From positions 1 to 30,436 of the forward strand of contig CAJUPJ010000040.1 of the NCBI GenBank assembly GCA_910588655.1: a stretch of 30,436 bases of DNA, given 5' to 3'. The first letter of the stretch is position 1. The number at the start of each line of letters is the position of its first letter. Positions 15,537 through 24,146 of this stretch are shown piece after piece. Position numbers and translations under genes: made by a program. Source of the DNA: an uncultured Lachnospiraceae bacterium (GTDB lineage Bacteria; Bacillota; Clostridia; Lachnospirales; Lachnospiraceae). The notes under the pieces were generated by a model. The model ran no database searches. It was not told the origin of the DNA and saw only the letters and a program-made list of their open reading frames with translations.

Positions 15537-15636
15537 ATATCCACACTCCTCCAGACGAAATAAGTAACTCTTTCAGGTTATTTGGTACTGCTTTTACAAA
15601 CCCCTGGCATAACTCTCCTGTCCACTTAAGCAAAAA

Positions 15637-15662
15637 GCAAGCCTGCTTTTAAACAGACTTGC
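15637..15662 (-). terminator. Intrinsic terminator
   Basis: On the minus strand GCAAG-CTG pairs with CAG-CTTGC (one internal mismatch, 8-base loop), followed by TTTTT. It is the second of two hairpins after the gene ending at 15766. Confidence 0.65.
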
Positions 15663-15696
15663 CTGCTACCACAACACAAACGGGCAGAAATAAAAC

Positions 15697-15712
15697 TGGC
15701 TGCAGACAGCCA
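15697..15712 (-). terminator. Short hairpin, probable first terminator
   Basis: TGGCTG (15697-15702) and CAGCCA (15707-15712) form a perfect 6-base-pair stem with a CAGA-type loop; on the minus strand TTTTATTT follows shortly. It makes a tandem terminator with 15637-15662. Confidence 0.5.
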
Positions 15713-15765
15713 TTTAAAACACGTGACTAAAAATTAAACAGAAGCCTGGCCACCGATACGCATAA

Positions 15766-17109
15766 CTAAAAAGCATTTAACTCCTGCACAGAATTACCCT
15801 GTTTCTCCTCTGCCTCCAAAGATAGCTTCTCTCCAGTACTCTCTAAAAATTTCAATATCTTCCTAACATTCCTGTCCACATCAGAAAATATTGAAGCGAT
15901 GGAATCAAAAAACAAGTATTGCTCACTTAAAGCTTTTTTTAATGCATCACAAAATTTAGAAAGGTTTATAATCCCCTCTGCAAATATGGATGCCTCACAA
16001 TTCCCCAAAGCTAAAGCTAATAAAATATCTGTATAAAATCCTTCTGCCCATACTTTATTTTCCATGTTTTGCCCAAAACTCTTTCTTGAATCATTTAGTT
16101 TTACAAAAACATGAAAGTCACCTGGGTCTAACAAACCAAGGTTACAATCCACTCTAAAACGTTCAGAATACAGGCGTAAAAATCCGCTATCAGCCGCATA
16201 TCCCGTAAATGAAATTTCTCCTTTGTACTCTTCTTGCTTAAGAATAGAATTAATAATATCCTCATTTAAAATATTACTAAACAATTTTAAAATAAATATT
16301 GTTAATTCGGGTTTCAATTTTTCACTTCTCTCAAAATTATTCCAAAATTCACCACGGTATGTATAAATACTGTGTGCACTGTGTCCTTCCTTATAAAGAA
16401 GTTCCACATAGGTATTTCCCACAGAAACCACTTCCAGGCAACGGTCAGCATAAGAGCCATCACTGCCTACATTGATACGGAAAACTTTTTCCCCTTCCAC
16501 TGCATCTGCACTTGCACTCTCCTTTGTATCTGCATCTGTCTCTGTTTTTATAACAGAACAGACTTTATCTATAAAATCAGAATTTTTATCATTCCTCTTA
16601 TCACTTATATTTTGATAAACAAGTTCCCATATTGTAGAACCTTTATCTCTTGGAGGGAAAAAACTAAAACGCAGCGGATTGTCCTCTACTAACTTAACAA
16701 AACAATTATTTACTTTATCCGGAAAAACAGCATGAAAATAATTATCAAAAAATTCAGATAAATTTTCCTCTCCTAAATAGGTACTATGATATTCTCCTGC
16801 AGAATCTGTCCAATAAAAACCAGAAATCTGCATCTTGTTGGTTTTAAATCTGACAACAGCACAAGTATCATAATTTACATAAATTCCGGTATCACCTAAT
16901 ATACTATCATGCTGGACATTAAAAAGTTTTAATTTGTACTTGTTACAAAATTCTTTCCATGTTTCCTCTGTAAACTTATTTGCAAGATTTCCAGGAACTG
17001 TAACACCTTCTTTAGACAAAGAGTTATCTGCTATATCCTTCTTAACATATTCTGGTCTGAATGGATTTCTTAAATTAGCCAAAGCCTCTTCCACTGTAAA
17101 ATTTACCAT
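15766..17109 (-). CDS. Large hypothetical protein, 447 residues
   Basis: ATG 17109 has a strong GAAGGAGG 8 bases upstream. The protein is intact and cytoplasmic in character. Residues 1-180 are mixed alpha/beta with many aromatic residues (GDTGIYVNYDTCAVVRF, about 71-87). A low-complexity acidic linker of Thr/Asp/Ala/Ser (TETDADTKESASADA) is at about 188-202. After it come a strand-rich part and a helical C-terminal part. It ends in QELNAF, and the next gene upstream ends in KKLNAF with the same DNA. No family is recognised. Its leader has repeated TTATGAA motifs and a hairpin. Confidence 0.75.
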   Translation of the reverse strand: MVNFTVEEALANLRNPFRPEYVKKDIADNSLSKEGVTVPGNLANKFTEETWKEFCNKYKLKLFNVQHDSILGDTGIYVNYDTCAVVRFKTNKMQISGFYWTDSAGEYHSTYLGEENLSEFFDNYFHAVFPDKVNNCFVKLVEDNPLRFSFFPPRDKGSTIWELVYQNISDKRNDKNSDFIDKVCSVIKTETDADTKESASADAVEGEKVFRINVGSDGSYADRCLEVVSVGNTYVELLYKEGHSAHSIYTYRGEFWNNFERSEKLKPELTIFILKLFSNILNEDIINSILKQEEYKGEISFTGYAADSGFLRLYSERFRVDCNLGLLDPGDFHVFVKLNDSRKSFGQNMENKVWAEGFYTDILLALALGNCEASIFAEGIINLSKFCDALKKALSEQYLFFDSIASIFSDVDRNVRKILKFLESTGEKLSLEAEEKQGNSVQELNAF

Positions 17110-17133
17110 TTAATCTGCCTCCTTCTAAATTTG

Positions 17134-17200
17134 TTATGAAGTTATATAAAATATTTATTATGAAATCTGGTTATGAAAATAAACTTTCTCTTTCATAACC
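17134..17200. promoter_or_regulatory. TTATGAA repeats and perfect hairpin in leader
   Basis: TTATGAA occurs directly at 17134, 17158 and 17171 and inverted (TTCATAA) at 17192. The last two belong to a perfect 10-base-pair inverted repeat, GGTTATGAAA (17169-17178) and TTTCATAACC (17191-17200). It lies 25-90 bases before the start at 17109. The cluster looks like a set of sites for one binding protein. Confidence 0.5.
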
Positions 17201-17274
17201 TGCCAACGGATATTTATAATCCTAGGAGTCTTTACTTAAGTTCTATAACAACTGTTTTTCTTAAAGCTATATCA

Positions 17275-17619
17275 CTAAAAAGCATTTAACTTCTTTACTG
17301 GATGGGAAACTTTCTCTTCACTGTTAAAGAGCCTGTTTAAATCAAATCCCTGTTCCCTTAAATATCCACATTCTTTCTTTATTTCGTTTTGTAAATCTTC
17401 TATCTTGTTTCCAGCAGTGTTAATACGCTTAACTGCCAATGCTGCTTCATAAACACCAGAATCTTTATATGGTTTTACCTTTTCACTGTAATTTCTCCCT
17501 TCTGGACAGCCACAACATGCCATACCTACACCACAACTGTCGCATGGATTATCTGGCAATACTTTTTGTAACAATTCATAATCACTGTCTTCAATTAAAA
17601 TATTCCCTGTTCTCTTCAT
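17275..17619 (-). CDS. Cys-rich hypothetical protein, 114 residues
   Basis: ATG 17619 has CAGGAGG 6 bases upstream. The central motif CDSCGVGMACCGCPEGR has Cys at 26, 29, 35, 36 and 38 and probably binds zinc or an iron-sulfur centre. It is followed by a helix (YEAALAVKRI) and a coiled-coil-like Glu/Lys stretch (IEDLQNEIKKECGYLREQ). I recall similar CDSCG proteins on Lachnospiraceae mobile elements; function is unknown. The last residues LNAF and the 18 bases around the stop codon are identical to those of the next gene (15766-17109), with which it probably forms a unit. Confidence 0.65.
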   Translation of the reverse strand: MKRTGNILIEDSDYELLQKVLPDNPCDSCGVGMACCGCPEGRNYSEKVKPYKDSGVYEAALAVKRINTAGNKIEDLQNEIKKECGYLREQGFDLNRLFNSEEKVSHPVKKLNAF

Positions 17620-17693
17620 AAGAAACCTCCTGATTAAATTTATTAGCAGCAGTTTTATCTTCCAGGACTAAACAGCACTGTATACTCTGGCTG

Positions 17694-18371
17694 CTAGTCT
17701 GCCTGATAAACGCTGCTGCTATCCTGTCTATCTTTGTTTATATATTTCAATAGCCTGAACCATTCTGGCGACAAACCAACGGTTTTATTTTGTCCCAGAC
17801 ACCGAACGTTAAACAAGTCATTCCTGTTTAACAAGCATTTAATATTCCCCTTCTGTGCTGAAAAATCATTTTCAATTTCTTTTAATGCTATGTCACCTTT
17901 CCTGCTCAGGTAAACAATAAGTTCTGGTAAATCTTTATCTTCCGACAGTAACGGTTTATAAAATTCCTGCTTTTTTAACTCTTCTTCTTTCTTTCCAAAA
18001 AGAAACTGCAGCGTACCTATACTGCCCAGAAATGCCATACCAGAGAACATATTTTTTTAATAAATCCGCTGCCTTAGCAGCAGCCTGGGTTTTATCTGTC
18101 CCGTTATCAAATAATTCCTGCATCACACTTGCCGCTTCGCATGGCGAAATAACCTTCACCACATCACAATCCCTGGCAATAAAAGCCATACCCTGTTCAA
18201 TATCAATATCCTCTAATCTTTTAAATTTTCTATCCTTTTATCACCATGTTTTAAATTTCCAGAAACATAATCCAGGACAATACCTTCACACCTTTTATAA
18301 AACTGTTCCCTGGTATCCATTTTGCTGGCTTTAGCAGTTTCATCAAGATAAGATTTAATGTTTTCTTTCAC
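17694..18371 (-). pseudogene. Membrane/winged-helix gene with two frameshifts
   Basis: Three frames follow each other. The first starts at GTG 18371 (GAGGGAG upstream) and reads MKENIKSYLDETAKASKM. The second reads EDIDIEQGMAFIARDCDVV and KTQAAAKAADLLKK. The third reads MFSGMAFLGSIGTLQFLFG, a likely membrane segment, then LIVYLSRKGDIALKEIE and LSPEWFRLLKYI, which resemble a small winged-helix fold. The second break lies in a run of seven A (about 18050-18057); six A would join the frames. The first lies near 18220-18240. Joined, the product would be about 225 residues. It directly follows the ATPase at 18535-19844 and probably worked with it. Confidence 0.6.
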
Positions 18372-18534
18372 AATACCGCTCCCTCTTATTTACTATACTT
18401 ACGCAAACTTTATATTTTTCAATAAATTTTTTGCTTTTATAGTTACATTTTGCCTGAATGTTGTGCTGGAACACCCATGCCTTGCCAGCTTCTAAAACCT
18501 TTACGCATTTTTAATATTACCTTTGACGCCAGCT

Positions 18535-19844
18535 TCATTTCTGTACAATAAGTCCCTGCTCTTTAAAAAACTCTATAACTAAAGGGTGCAGGTTATACCA
18601 GTACCCTGTACCATATATAAGCACTACAGAAGCTTGTAACATCTTCAAAAACATTTTTCTGTCTGTTATCCCCCTTTTGTTGCCGTTATATATATTTAAT
18701 AAAAATTCATAATCTTTTTCTTCAATCCGTTTTATCAAAGATGTTTTTAATTCTTCCAGTGCATAGCTGGCATCTTCTTCTGAAATGGTTTCACTATGCC
18801 TACGCATTGCTCTTTTTGCTGATGAATATTTATTACATAGAATAAATCTTTAAGAGAGCCTCCTGTATACCATGCCAGCTTTTCTAAAACACTTAGTTCA
18901 AATAAAGATAAATCTGCACGTTTTTCTATAATCTTATATATTATATTAATACCATCCCTAAACGGTACATCTTCAACAGTTCTTGTTTTTATAAAGGGAA
19001 GTATTTTAATTTTGAAATAATTTTCCACAGACATAAATCCTTTGTCATATAAAAGAGTAAGAGGAAAGGTATAAATAACATGGAATTTCATACAGGATAA
19101 AACAGCAGCATGGTTATAAAACAATGCCTTTGCGTTTTCAGGACCAAGCCCGTCTAAACCATCAAAGATTACAACAGGGCGTCTGCCATCTGCCTGTTTT
19201 GTAATTTCATCTGAAATATCCCCCAGCATCTGGACCCATTCACTGAAACAGATGGCTATCTTTTTGTGGTATTCTTTTCTTATTTCTTCACTAAACTTTA
19301 AATCTGTTTTGATACCAGTAAAAATATCCAGTATATTTGTTAAGCTGTCTTTTTTATTTGCCAGTATCCCAGTCCTGCCAGAAACTTTCTTTATTTTCTG
19401 ATATACAGGTATTTCCGTACTGCTATCCCAGAAACCAATTATATTATCCAGGATTTCATTTTTAATTTTAAATCCTGACTCTTCTACAATTTCAAGCAAT
19501 ACTATACCCATTATTATAAAAAGGTCAAAGTATTCAATATTAAATAAATCTAAATCCTTTCCACAATTAATTATTTTTACAGGGTATCCTTTTTCTGTAA
19601 GTCTTTCAGACATTTTATTTAATTCTGTACTTTTTCCACATCCCCTGTGCCCTGATAACAAAAAGGCAGTACATTCCCCTGTGCTCTGGCATCCCTCAAA
19701 AATATCCACGACAGGTGAATTGTACTTGTCATCTGTTCGGTATTCCATTGTACCATTACAATAAAACATATCCATCTGCCCCGTTTCCAGTGGTTCTTGT
19801 GAAAAAGCATTTACTATTTCAGAAACCTTTACAGCATATTTCAT
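18535..19844 (-). pseudogene. STAND-like P-loop ATPase split at an A5 run
   Basis: ATG 19844 has AGGAGGG upstream. The frame holds Walker A GHRGCGKS (about 65-72) and Walker B VVIFDGLDGLG (about 230-240), and reaches YVINIHQQKEQ before leaving frame. Another frame, starting with AMRRHSETISEEDASY and ending LHPLVIEFFKEQGL, supplies the usual C-terminal winged-helix part of this ATPase type (LQASVVLIYG ... LHPLVIEF). One extra A in the run near 18822 would join the two into about 434 residues. This GHRGCGKST family is found in likely conflict or signalling cassettes. Because the break is in the A run, slippage or an assembly error could mean it is functional. Confidence 0.7.
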
Positions 19845-20486
19845 TTAAATCCCTCCTGGTTTATTAGCTGGAATAATCTACTCCGACCCTTATATAAACA
19901 AAATTTACATAACCTTTCTGTATTTTAAAAACTAAACCACAACAAACCTGTTTCCCATACCAGAACCAAATCACATTTACAGACTGCAGAAAAACAGTTA
20001 CATATTTCTCCTGATATTTTCTTTCATAAAAAAATGCAATTTAAACAACACATAATACTTATTCTAAAAATACAATATTTTTTGCGTTACAATATTAAGC
20101 AGACTATCTGCCTGTCATACCCGTCCGACCCAAAAAACTATTGTTAACTGAATGAAAACCATAAAAGCAGCCCTGCCCCATAACACTTTAACAGGAGAAA
20201 AAGAAACACAACCGGACAGATACTAACCTCTGGGGCAGAACCACTTTTACAACCTCCATTCATACAACACAACCAGATAATAAATAAGGATTATTAAAAT
20301 ACAGGTTTATCACCTGGCATTATTGTATAAATAAGGAAAAGCGCATAAGTAACAACCCACTGTTAATACTTATCCATCTTTTCCTTTTGCTTATTTCCAC
20401 ATTATTAAAAACATACTGTTTTCAGAATCTTTACACTCTCCGCACAAAATACTTAAAAGAGAACCACCAGACCTGTATAACTAAAT
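19845..20486. other. 640-base gap with one distant inverted repeat
   Basis: No open frame with an RBS is seen. CTGCCCCA (20173-20180) and TGGGGCAG (20231-20238) are perfect 8-base complements with a 50-base loop, GC-rich in an AT-rich gap. The rest has many A-runs and no clear promoter. It may be a long leader of the ATPase gene or hold a small RNA. Confidence 0.45.
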
Positions 20487-21116
20487 TCATTTTGGCATCC
20501 CAATAACAAGTTTTAAATCATTTAAAACCACTACATCAGAATTTTTGTAATCAAAATCTTCTTCATTTACTTTTTTGTTATTATAAAGAAACGTATAATT
20601 ATTTTGCTTAGCATACTTAATTTTATCTGCCATAGACTTATTATTGGAATTTTTAAATTTTGAATTTTTGGGGTTATTATTTTCCTCTTTGTTACTTTCC
20701 ACAATATTTTTTGTCCCATCATTTTCTGCTTTTTTATCCCATACAGTATTTTTTGTCCCAGGACTACCATCAGCTGTAACAATATCATTACTTGTAGCAT
20801 AAGCTTCAGCCTGTCCCGCTTCTATAGACCGTTTCTGGTTTATTTCTTCAATTTTTATTGCCACTTTCTTTAAGCCTGGTACTGAAGGTGTAAATGGAAC
20901 ACCAGTAAGCATACACACAGTGAGCATAACAAAAAACAAGCCAGCCCACACCAGCCCAAAAACCTCAAGTGTCCTGTCCATAAAACAGCGGACTCTGTGT
21001 TTTTTACCATCATAATTGGAATCAGTAAATAAACCAGTTACTATAACTGTAACCACATAAACAAATAACACCCACCAAAAATTTACTAATACTGAAGCTA
21101 TTAAAGACCAATCCAT
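20487..21116 (-). CDS. Two-span membrane protein with charged tail
   Basis: ATG 21116 has CAGGAGGG 5-6 bases upstream. Of 209 residues, two strong membrane segments lie at about 4-30 (LIASVLVNFWWVLFVYVV) and 50-75 (VFGLVWAGLFFVMLTVCML). A linker of Asn, Lys, Glu and Ser follows (about 95-160). A small C-terminal part (KIKYAKQNNYTFLYNNKKV ... DVVVLNDLKLVIGMPK) looks folded. The loop between the spans is basic (KKHRVR), so it is probably cytoplasmic. It lies upstream of the ATPase gene and may belong to the same unit. No family is recognised. Confidence 0.7.
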   Translation of the reverse strand: MDWSLIASVLVNFWWVLFVYVVTVIVTGLFTDSNYDGKKHRVRCFMDRTLEVFGLVWAGLFFVMLTVCMLTGVPFTPSVPGLKKVAIKIEEINQKRSIEAGQAEAYATSNDIVTADGSPGTKNTVWDKKAENDGTKNIVESNKEENNNPKNSKFKNSNNKSMADKIKYAKQNNYTFLYNNKKVNEEDFDYKNSDVVVLNDLKLVIGMPK

Positions 21117-21163
21117 AATTACCCTCCTGTCCTGCCTTGTTACACCTCCATAAACATTACCAA

Positions 21164-21857
21164 TTAGAAAACTGACATAGGTCCAGACTCCGCAGCTAAC
21201 AGTCTGTTACGTAATTTCCCATCTTTATTCGGCAGCCTGTCATCCCACATAGAAAGCTGTACCTTGACGTACTTTGTGGTGCTGTCATAAACTACATCTT
21301 TAAAATTATAAAGATTTCCCTCACAATCTGTATCTTCAAAAACCACATTCCCAATTTCATCTAAACGGGAAAGAACCAGGACTAATTCTTCTTTAAAGTT
21401 TCTAACCTCTTCACTGGCTTCCATATTTGTTTTGCCCATCTCTGTAACCCCTTCTATATTTAATTTAATAACTGTCTCTGCACTAAACAATGTATCCATA
21501 AACGGGTATAATGAAACCTGTACAAAAGCCCTCCCACAAAATTTAGTCTGTACACCAGACCTAAACTGGTGCAAAACAGAACCATCCATGCGCATCTATA
21601 CAAAGCAGAACTGCTGCTGCCAAAAGCATACTCACTTCTTACACCATTGTCCACACTTAAAAACAAGTGATACATTATCAGCCTCTAAAGACCTTATGCC
21701 TTCACTGGCAATAATCTCCGAAACACTGCCACTGACAACCCACAGGTTATTTTTTGACATGGTAATAAGATTTAACTTTAATTACTGCAGCTGTGGTTAA
21801 CAGCAACAACACAAAAACTACAAAAACATAACCAGCTTTAACTATATTCTTTCCCAT
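21164..21857 (-). pseudogene. Membrane-anchored gene broken by three frameshifts
   Basis: ATG 21857 (CAGGAGAAAG upstream) starts MGKNIVKAGYVFVVFVLLLL, a clear N-terminal membrane anchor, and stops after KSYYHVKK in a run of six A near 21757. A second frame continues NNLWVVSGSVSEIIASEG and LEADNVSLVFK. A third continues SVDNGVRSEYAFGSSSSALY. The fourth, ending at 21164, reads MDGSVLHQFRSGVQTKF to AESGPMSVF. Each junction keeps a sensible protein, so I read them as one gene of about 230 residues. Five A in the run at 21757 would mend the first break. It lies 47 bases from the start of the next membrane protein gene. Confidence 0.6.
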
Positions 21858-21918
21858 AACTTTCTCCTGTTTACTGTTATACCAGACAAAACCCCGAAAG
21901 AAGCTTTAATGGTAGCCA

Positions 21919-22189
21919 TTACCACCAATCAAAAAATGAACTGCCTAACAGAGGTATCTGGAAACCAGTCTTCACGCCATTATAAAATATCACTGCTATA
22001 AACCAGAAACAGTTACTGCCAGCTATACCTCCTGTTAGTACCAAAAAATAATTCTTCACAAACTTTGTCTTACTGGTTTCCAGGGCATTTATCTTCCGCA
22101 TAAACCCTGGCCCAGCCCAAGACAAAATCTTTCATAACAGGCACATAGCAGAATATATTTAAATTTCCACTGGATACACCCTTAACCAC
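21919..22189 (-). pseudogene. Small membrane protein, probably frameshifted
   Basis: A GTG at 22189 with AAGGAGG upstream reads MVKGVSSGNLNIFCYVPV, then GWARVYAEDK, and stops at TAA. Another frame continues NALETSKTKFVKNYFLVL, then AGSNCFWFIAVIFY, and ends LLGSSFFDWW at 21919. The second part has one membrane segment and a weak start of its own at ATG 22101. They are probably one gene of about 90 codons with a break near 22095, but two short genes are possible. Confidence 0.4.
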
Positions 22190-22605
22190 AAAACCTCCTT
22201 CCATTTATAAAAGACAAGCCCTCCTCCCGGACTTATCCTGCTGGCTAATCTGATATATTTATTAAACATTTTATAAATGGTTTCCTGGTTTCCCGTTTTG
22301 AAACAAATTAAAAACAGACAAACTAAATCCAGGCAGATTCACAGAAATAACCTGCTATTGTTTTTTTTATCCACAGGCTTATAATTTGCTGAAGATTTAT
22401 CACCAGCATAGAGCACATACAGATAATTACAAAAGCATACACCATTAATAATATTTAAAAAGCCACCACTTTAAGTATTTGAATCCCTAAAGTGACAGCT
22501 TTTATATTATCTTACTTGAACCTTTTCAAGCACCATAATACTATCTTAAATAGCATAACAACGAAAGATACATCTGCTCCTGCCAGGCTTACACAAGGTA
22601 CTGGC
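22190..22605. other. Gap with hairpins, no gene seen
   Basis: No open frame with an RBS is seen. A two-part hairpin at 22458-22503 pairs AAAAGC with GCTTTT and CACTTTA with TAAAGTG, separated by 3-base internal loops; it could act as a terminator for the gene ending at 22606. A second perfect hairpin, CTTGAA-cctt-TTCAAG, lies at 22515-22530. Confidence 0.5.
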
Positions 22606-22827
22606 TCACTTATTATTAGCAACATCTGCAATTGAGACTGCAGGTTGTGCTGGTATAACAATACACGATGGTAAAAATTCTGCCAGCGCATGTAGCAGTT
22701 CCTGAAGCTCAGTTACAGTACAACTGTATTTTGCACCAATGGTTATAACCTCCTGAAGCAAAGCCTTACTAATATCACCCTGCGACACAGAGCCTAGTTT
22801 GCGTGGATATAAATTTAAACCTTCCAT
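22606..22827 (-). CDS. Small hypothetical protein, 73 residues
   Basis: I chose ATG 22827 (MEGLNLYPRKLGSVSQGD) because AAGGGG lies about 7 bases upstream; a longer frame to 22899 has no site. The middle is helical (ISKALLQEVITIGAKY and VTELQELLHALAEFL), followed by an Ala/Val/Pro-rich tail. No Cys pair or membrane segment stands out. It lies about 100 bases downstream of the endonuclease IV gene and may share its transcript. Confidence 0.5.
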   Translation of the reverse strand: MEGLNLYPRKLGSVSQGDISKALLQEVITIGAKYSCTVTELQELLHALAEFLPSCIVIPAQPAVSIADVANNK

Positions 22828-22932
22828 TTTTATCCCCTTTCTGTTATAATAAATGGCTTCTCCTTTTCTTGGCCATTTATTACTTAACCACACCCGCAAA
22901 AACTAACTTTTACAGACATAATAAACACTAAA

Positions 22933-23763
22933 TTACGCTTCTCCCAGCCAGTTGTTAACCAATGCTATCTCCTGCTGGTACTCTGTTAAATTACAAGGTG
23001 TTTCCAGAATAAAAGGTTTTCCTGCCAGTGCAGGGTGTTTAACAATCCTTTCCAGGGCTTCCAGTCCTATAGTCCCCTTCCCTAACTTTGCATGCCGGTC
23101 TTTCCTTGAACCCCTGCCATAAAGGCTGTCATTAATGTGGACAGCCTTAAGCTTGTCAATCCCGATTGCATGGTCAAACACATCAAGGACACTGTCAAGG
23201 TTATCCCTGATATCATACCCAGCATCCCACACATGGCACGTATCAAAACAAACACCAGCTTTCTCTTTACATCTGATTTTGTCAAGCACCGCTGCAAGTT
23301 CCTGGAAATTCTGTCCAATTTCACTGCCTTTGCCTGCCATAGTTTCAAGCAGTACAACTGTTGACTGTCCAGCATCCAGGATACCATTCAAAGCTTCTGC
23401 AATAAAACATGTACCTGCCTGTATGCCCTGGAACAAGTGTGAACCTGGGTGGAAGTTATAATAATTCCCTGGGATTTGTTCCATTAGTTCCAGGTCATCT
23501 TTAAGCATTCCCACTGCCTTATTACGGACATCCTCCTTATCTGAACACAGGTTCATTGTGTATGCGCCATGTACCACCAGGGGAGCAAATTTTTCGGTTG
23601 CATGGTTAAACTCAGCAATTTCTTCCTGTGATGGTTTTCTGGAATTTCCCCCACGTGGGTTTCTGATAAAAAATGCAAAAGTATTTGCACCAATCCTTTC
23701 TGCTGTTTCAGCCATACTGACATAACCATCTGAAATACTGAGATGGCATCCAACGTATTCCAT
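22933..23763 (-). CDS. nfo: Endonuclease IV (AP endonuclease)
   Basis: Endonuclease IV cuts DNA 5' of abasic sites in base excision repair, using three zinc ions in a TIM barrel. The family motifs are all present: VGCHLSISDGY at the start, VVHGAY (about 65-70), NFHPGSH (about 106-112), LLETMAGKG (about 142-150), GVCFDTCHVWDAGYD (about 173-187), AVHINDS (about 212-218), DRHAKLGKGTIG (about 227-238) and FILETPC (about 256-262). Length, about 276 residues, is normal. ATG 23763 is preferred over an in-frame GTG two codons earlier, because AGAAGG then lies 8 bases upstream. It is intact. A copy beside dUTPase on an accessory element suggests protection of element DNA from uracil or abasic damage. 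Confidence 0.96.
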   Translation of the reverse strand: MEYVGCHLSISDGYVSMAETAERIGANTFAFFIRNPRGGNSRKPSQEEIAEFNHATEKFAPLVVHGAYTMNLCSDKEDVRNKAVGMLKDDLELMEQIPGNYYNFHPGSHLFQGIQAGTCFIAEALNGILDAGQSTVVLLETMAGKGSEIGQNFQELAAVLDKIRCKEKAGVCFDTCHVWDAGYDIRDNLDSVLDVFDHAIGIDKLKAVHINDSLYGRGSRKDRHAKLGKGTIGLEALERIVKHPALAGKPFILETPCNLTEYQQEIALVNNWLGEA

Positions 23764-23850
23764 ATACACTACCTTCTTTCTGCTTCTATAACATTAATTC
23801 TTTACCGCTCTGCTAAGCCGCTATCAAAGATAACAATCCCCACCACTTAC

Positions 23851-24129
23851 CTAAACAAGCATTTCCCTGCCATTAAGACGCTTCCCTAACAGCCTGTGCG
23901 CTTCCAAAATACCAATTTTCCTAAAAGCACCCGGGTTAATGGTAACCTCCGTCCAGGTAAATGAAGTTGTAAACCCTCCAACAGCAGACTTTATAACAAA
24001 AAACCTGCTGTTCACATAAATTACAGGCCCTGCAATAAAAGAAAAATTTCCCATTTCAGTTACAGGTACTCTCACCCAGTCACCCAGGTTAAAAACTTCT
24101 GCTGGCTGCTTTGACTCCAGGCTCTCCAT
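23851..24129 (-). CDS. Small beta-rich hypothetical protein
   Basis: I chose ATG 24129 (MESLESKQPAEVFNLGDWV) because GGGAGGG lies upstream; the open frame runs to 24162. The 92-residue protein looks beta-rich and SH3- or Hfq-like in size: GDWVRVPVTEMGNFSF, then AGPVIYVNSRFFVIKS, then FTWTEVTINPGAF, and a short C-terminal helix. The Tyr/Phe/Val alternation suits a small barrel. No named family is recognised. It lies 17 bases downstream of the stop of the membrane protein at 24147-24944, so they are probably co-transcribed. Confidence 0.6.
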   Translation of the reverse strand: MESLESKQPAEVFNLGDWVRVPVTEMGNFSFIAGPVIYVNSRFFVIKSAVGGFTTSFTWTEVTINPGAFRKIGILEAHRLLGKRLNGREMLV

Positions 24130-24146
24130 ACAATAACCCTCCCTGC

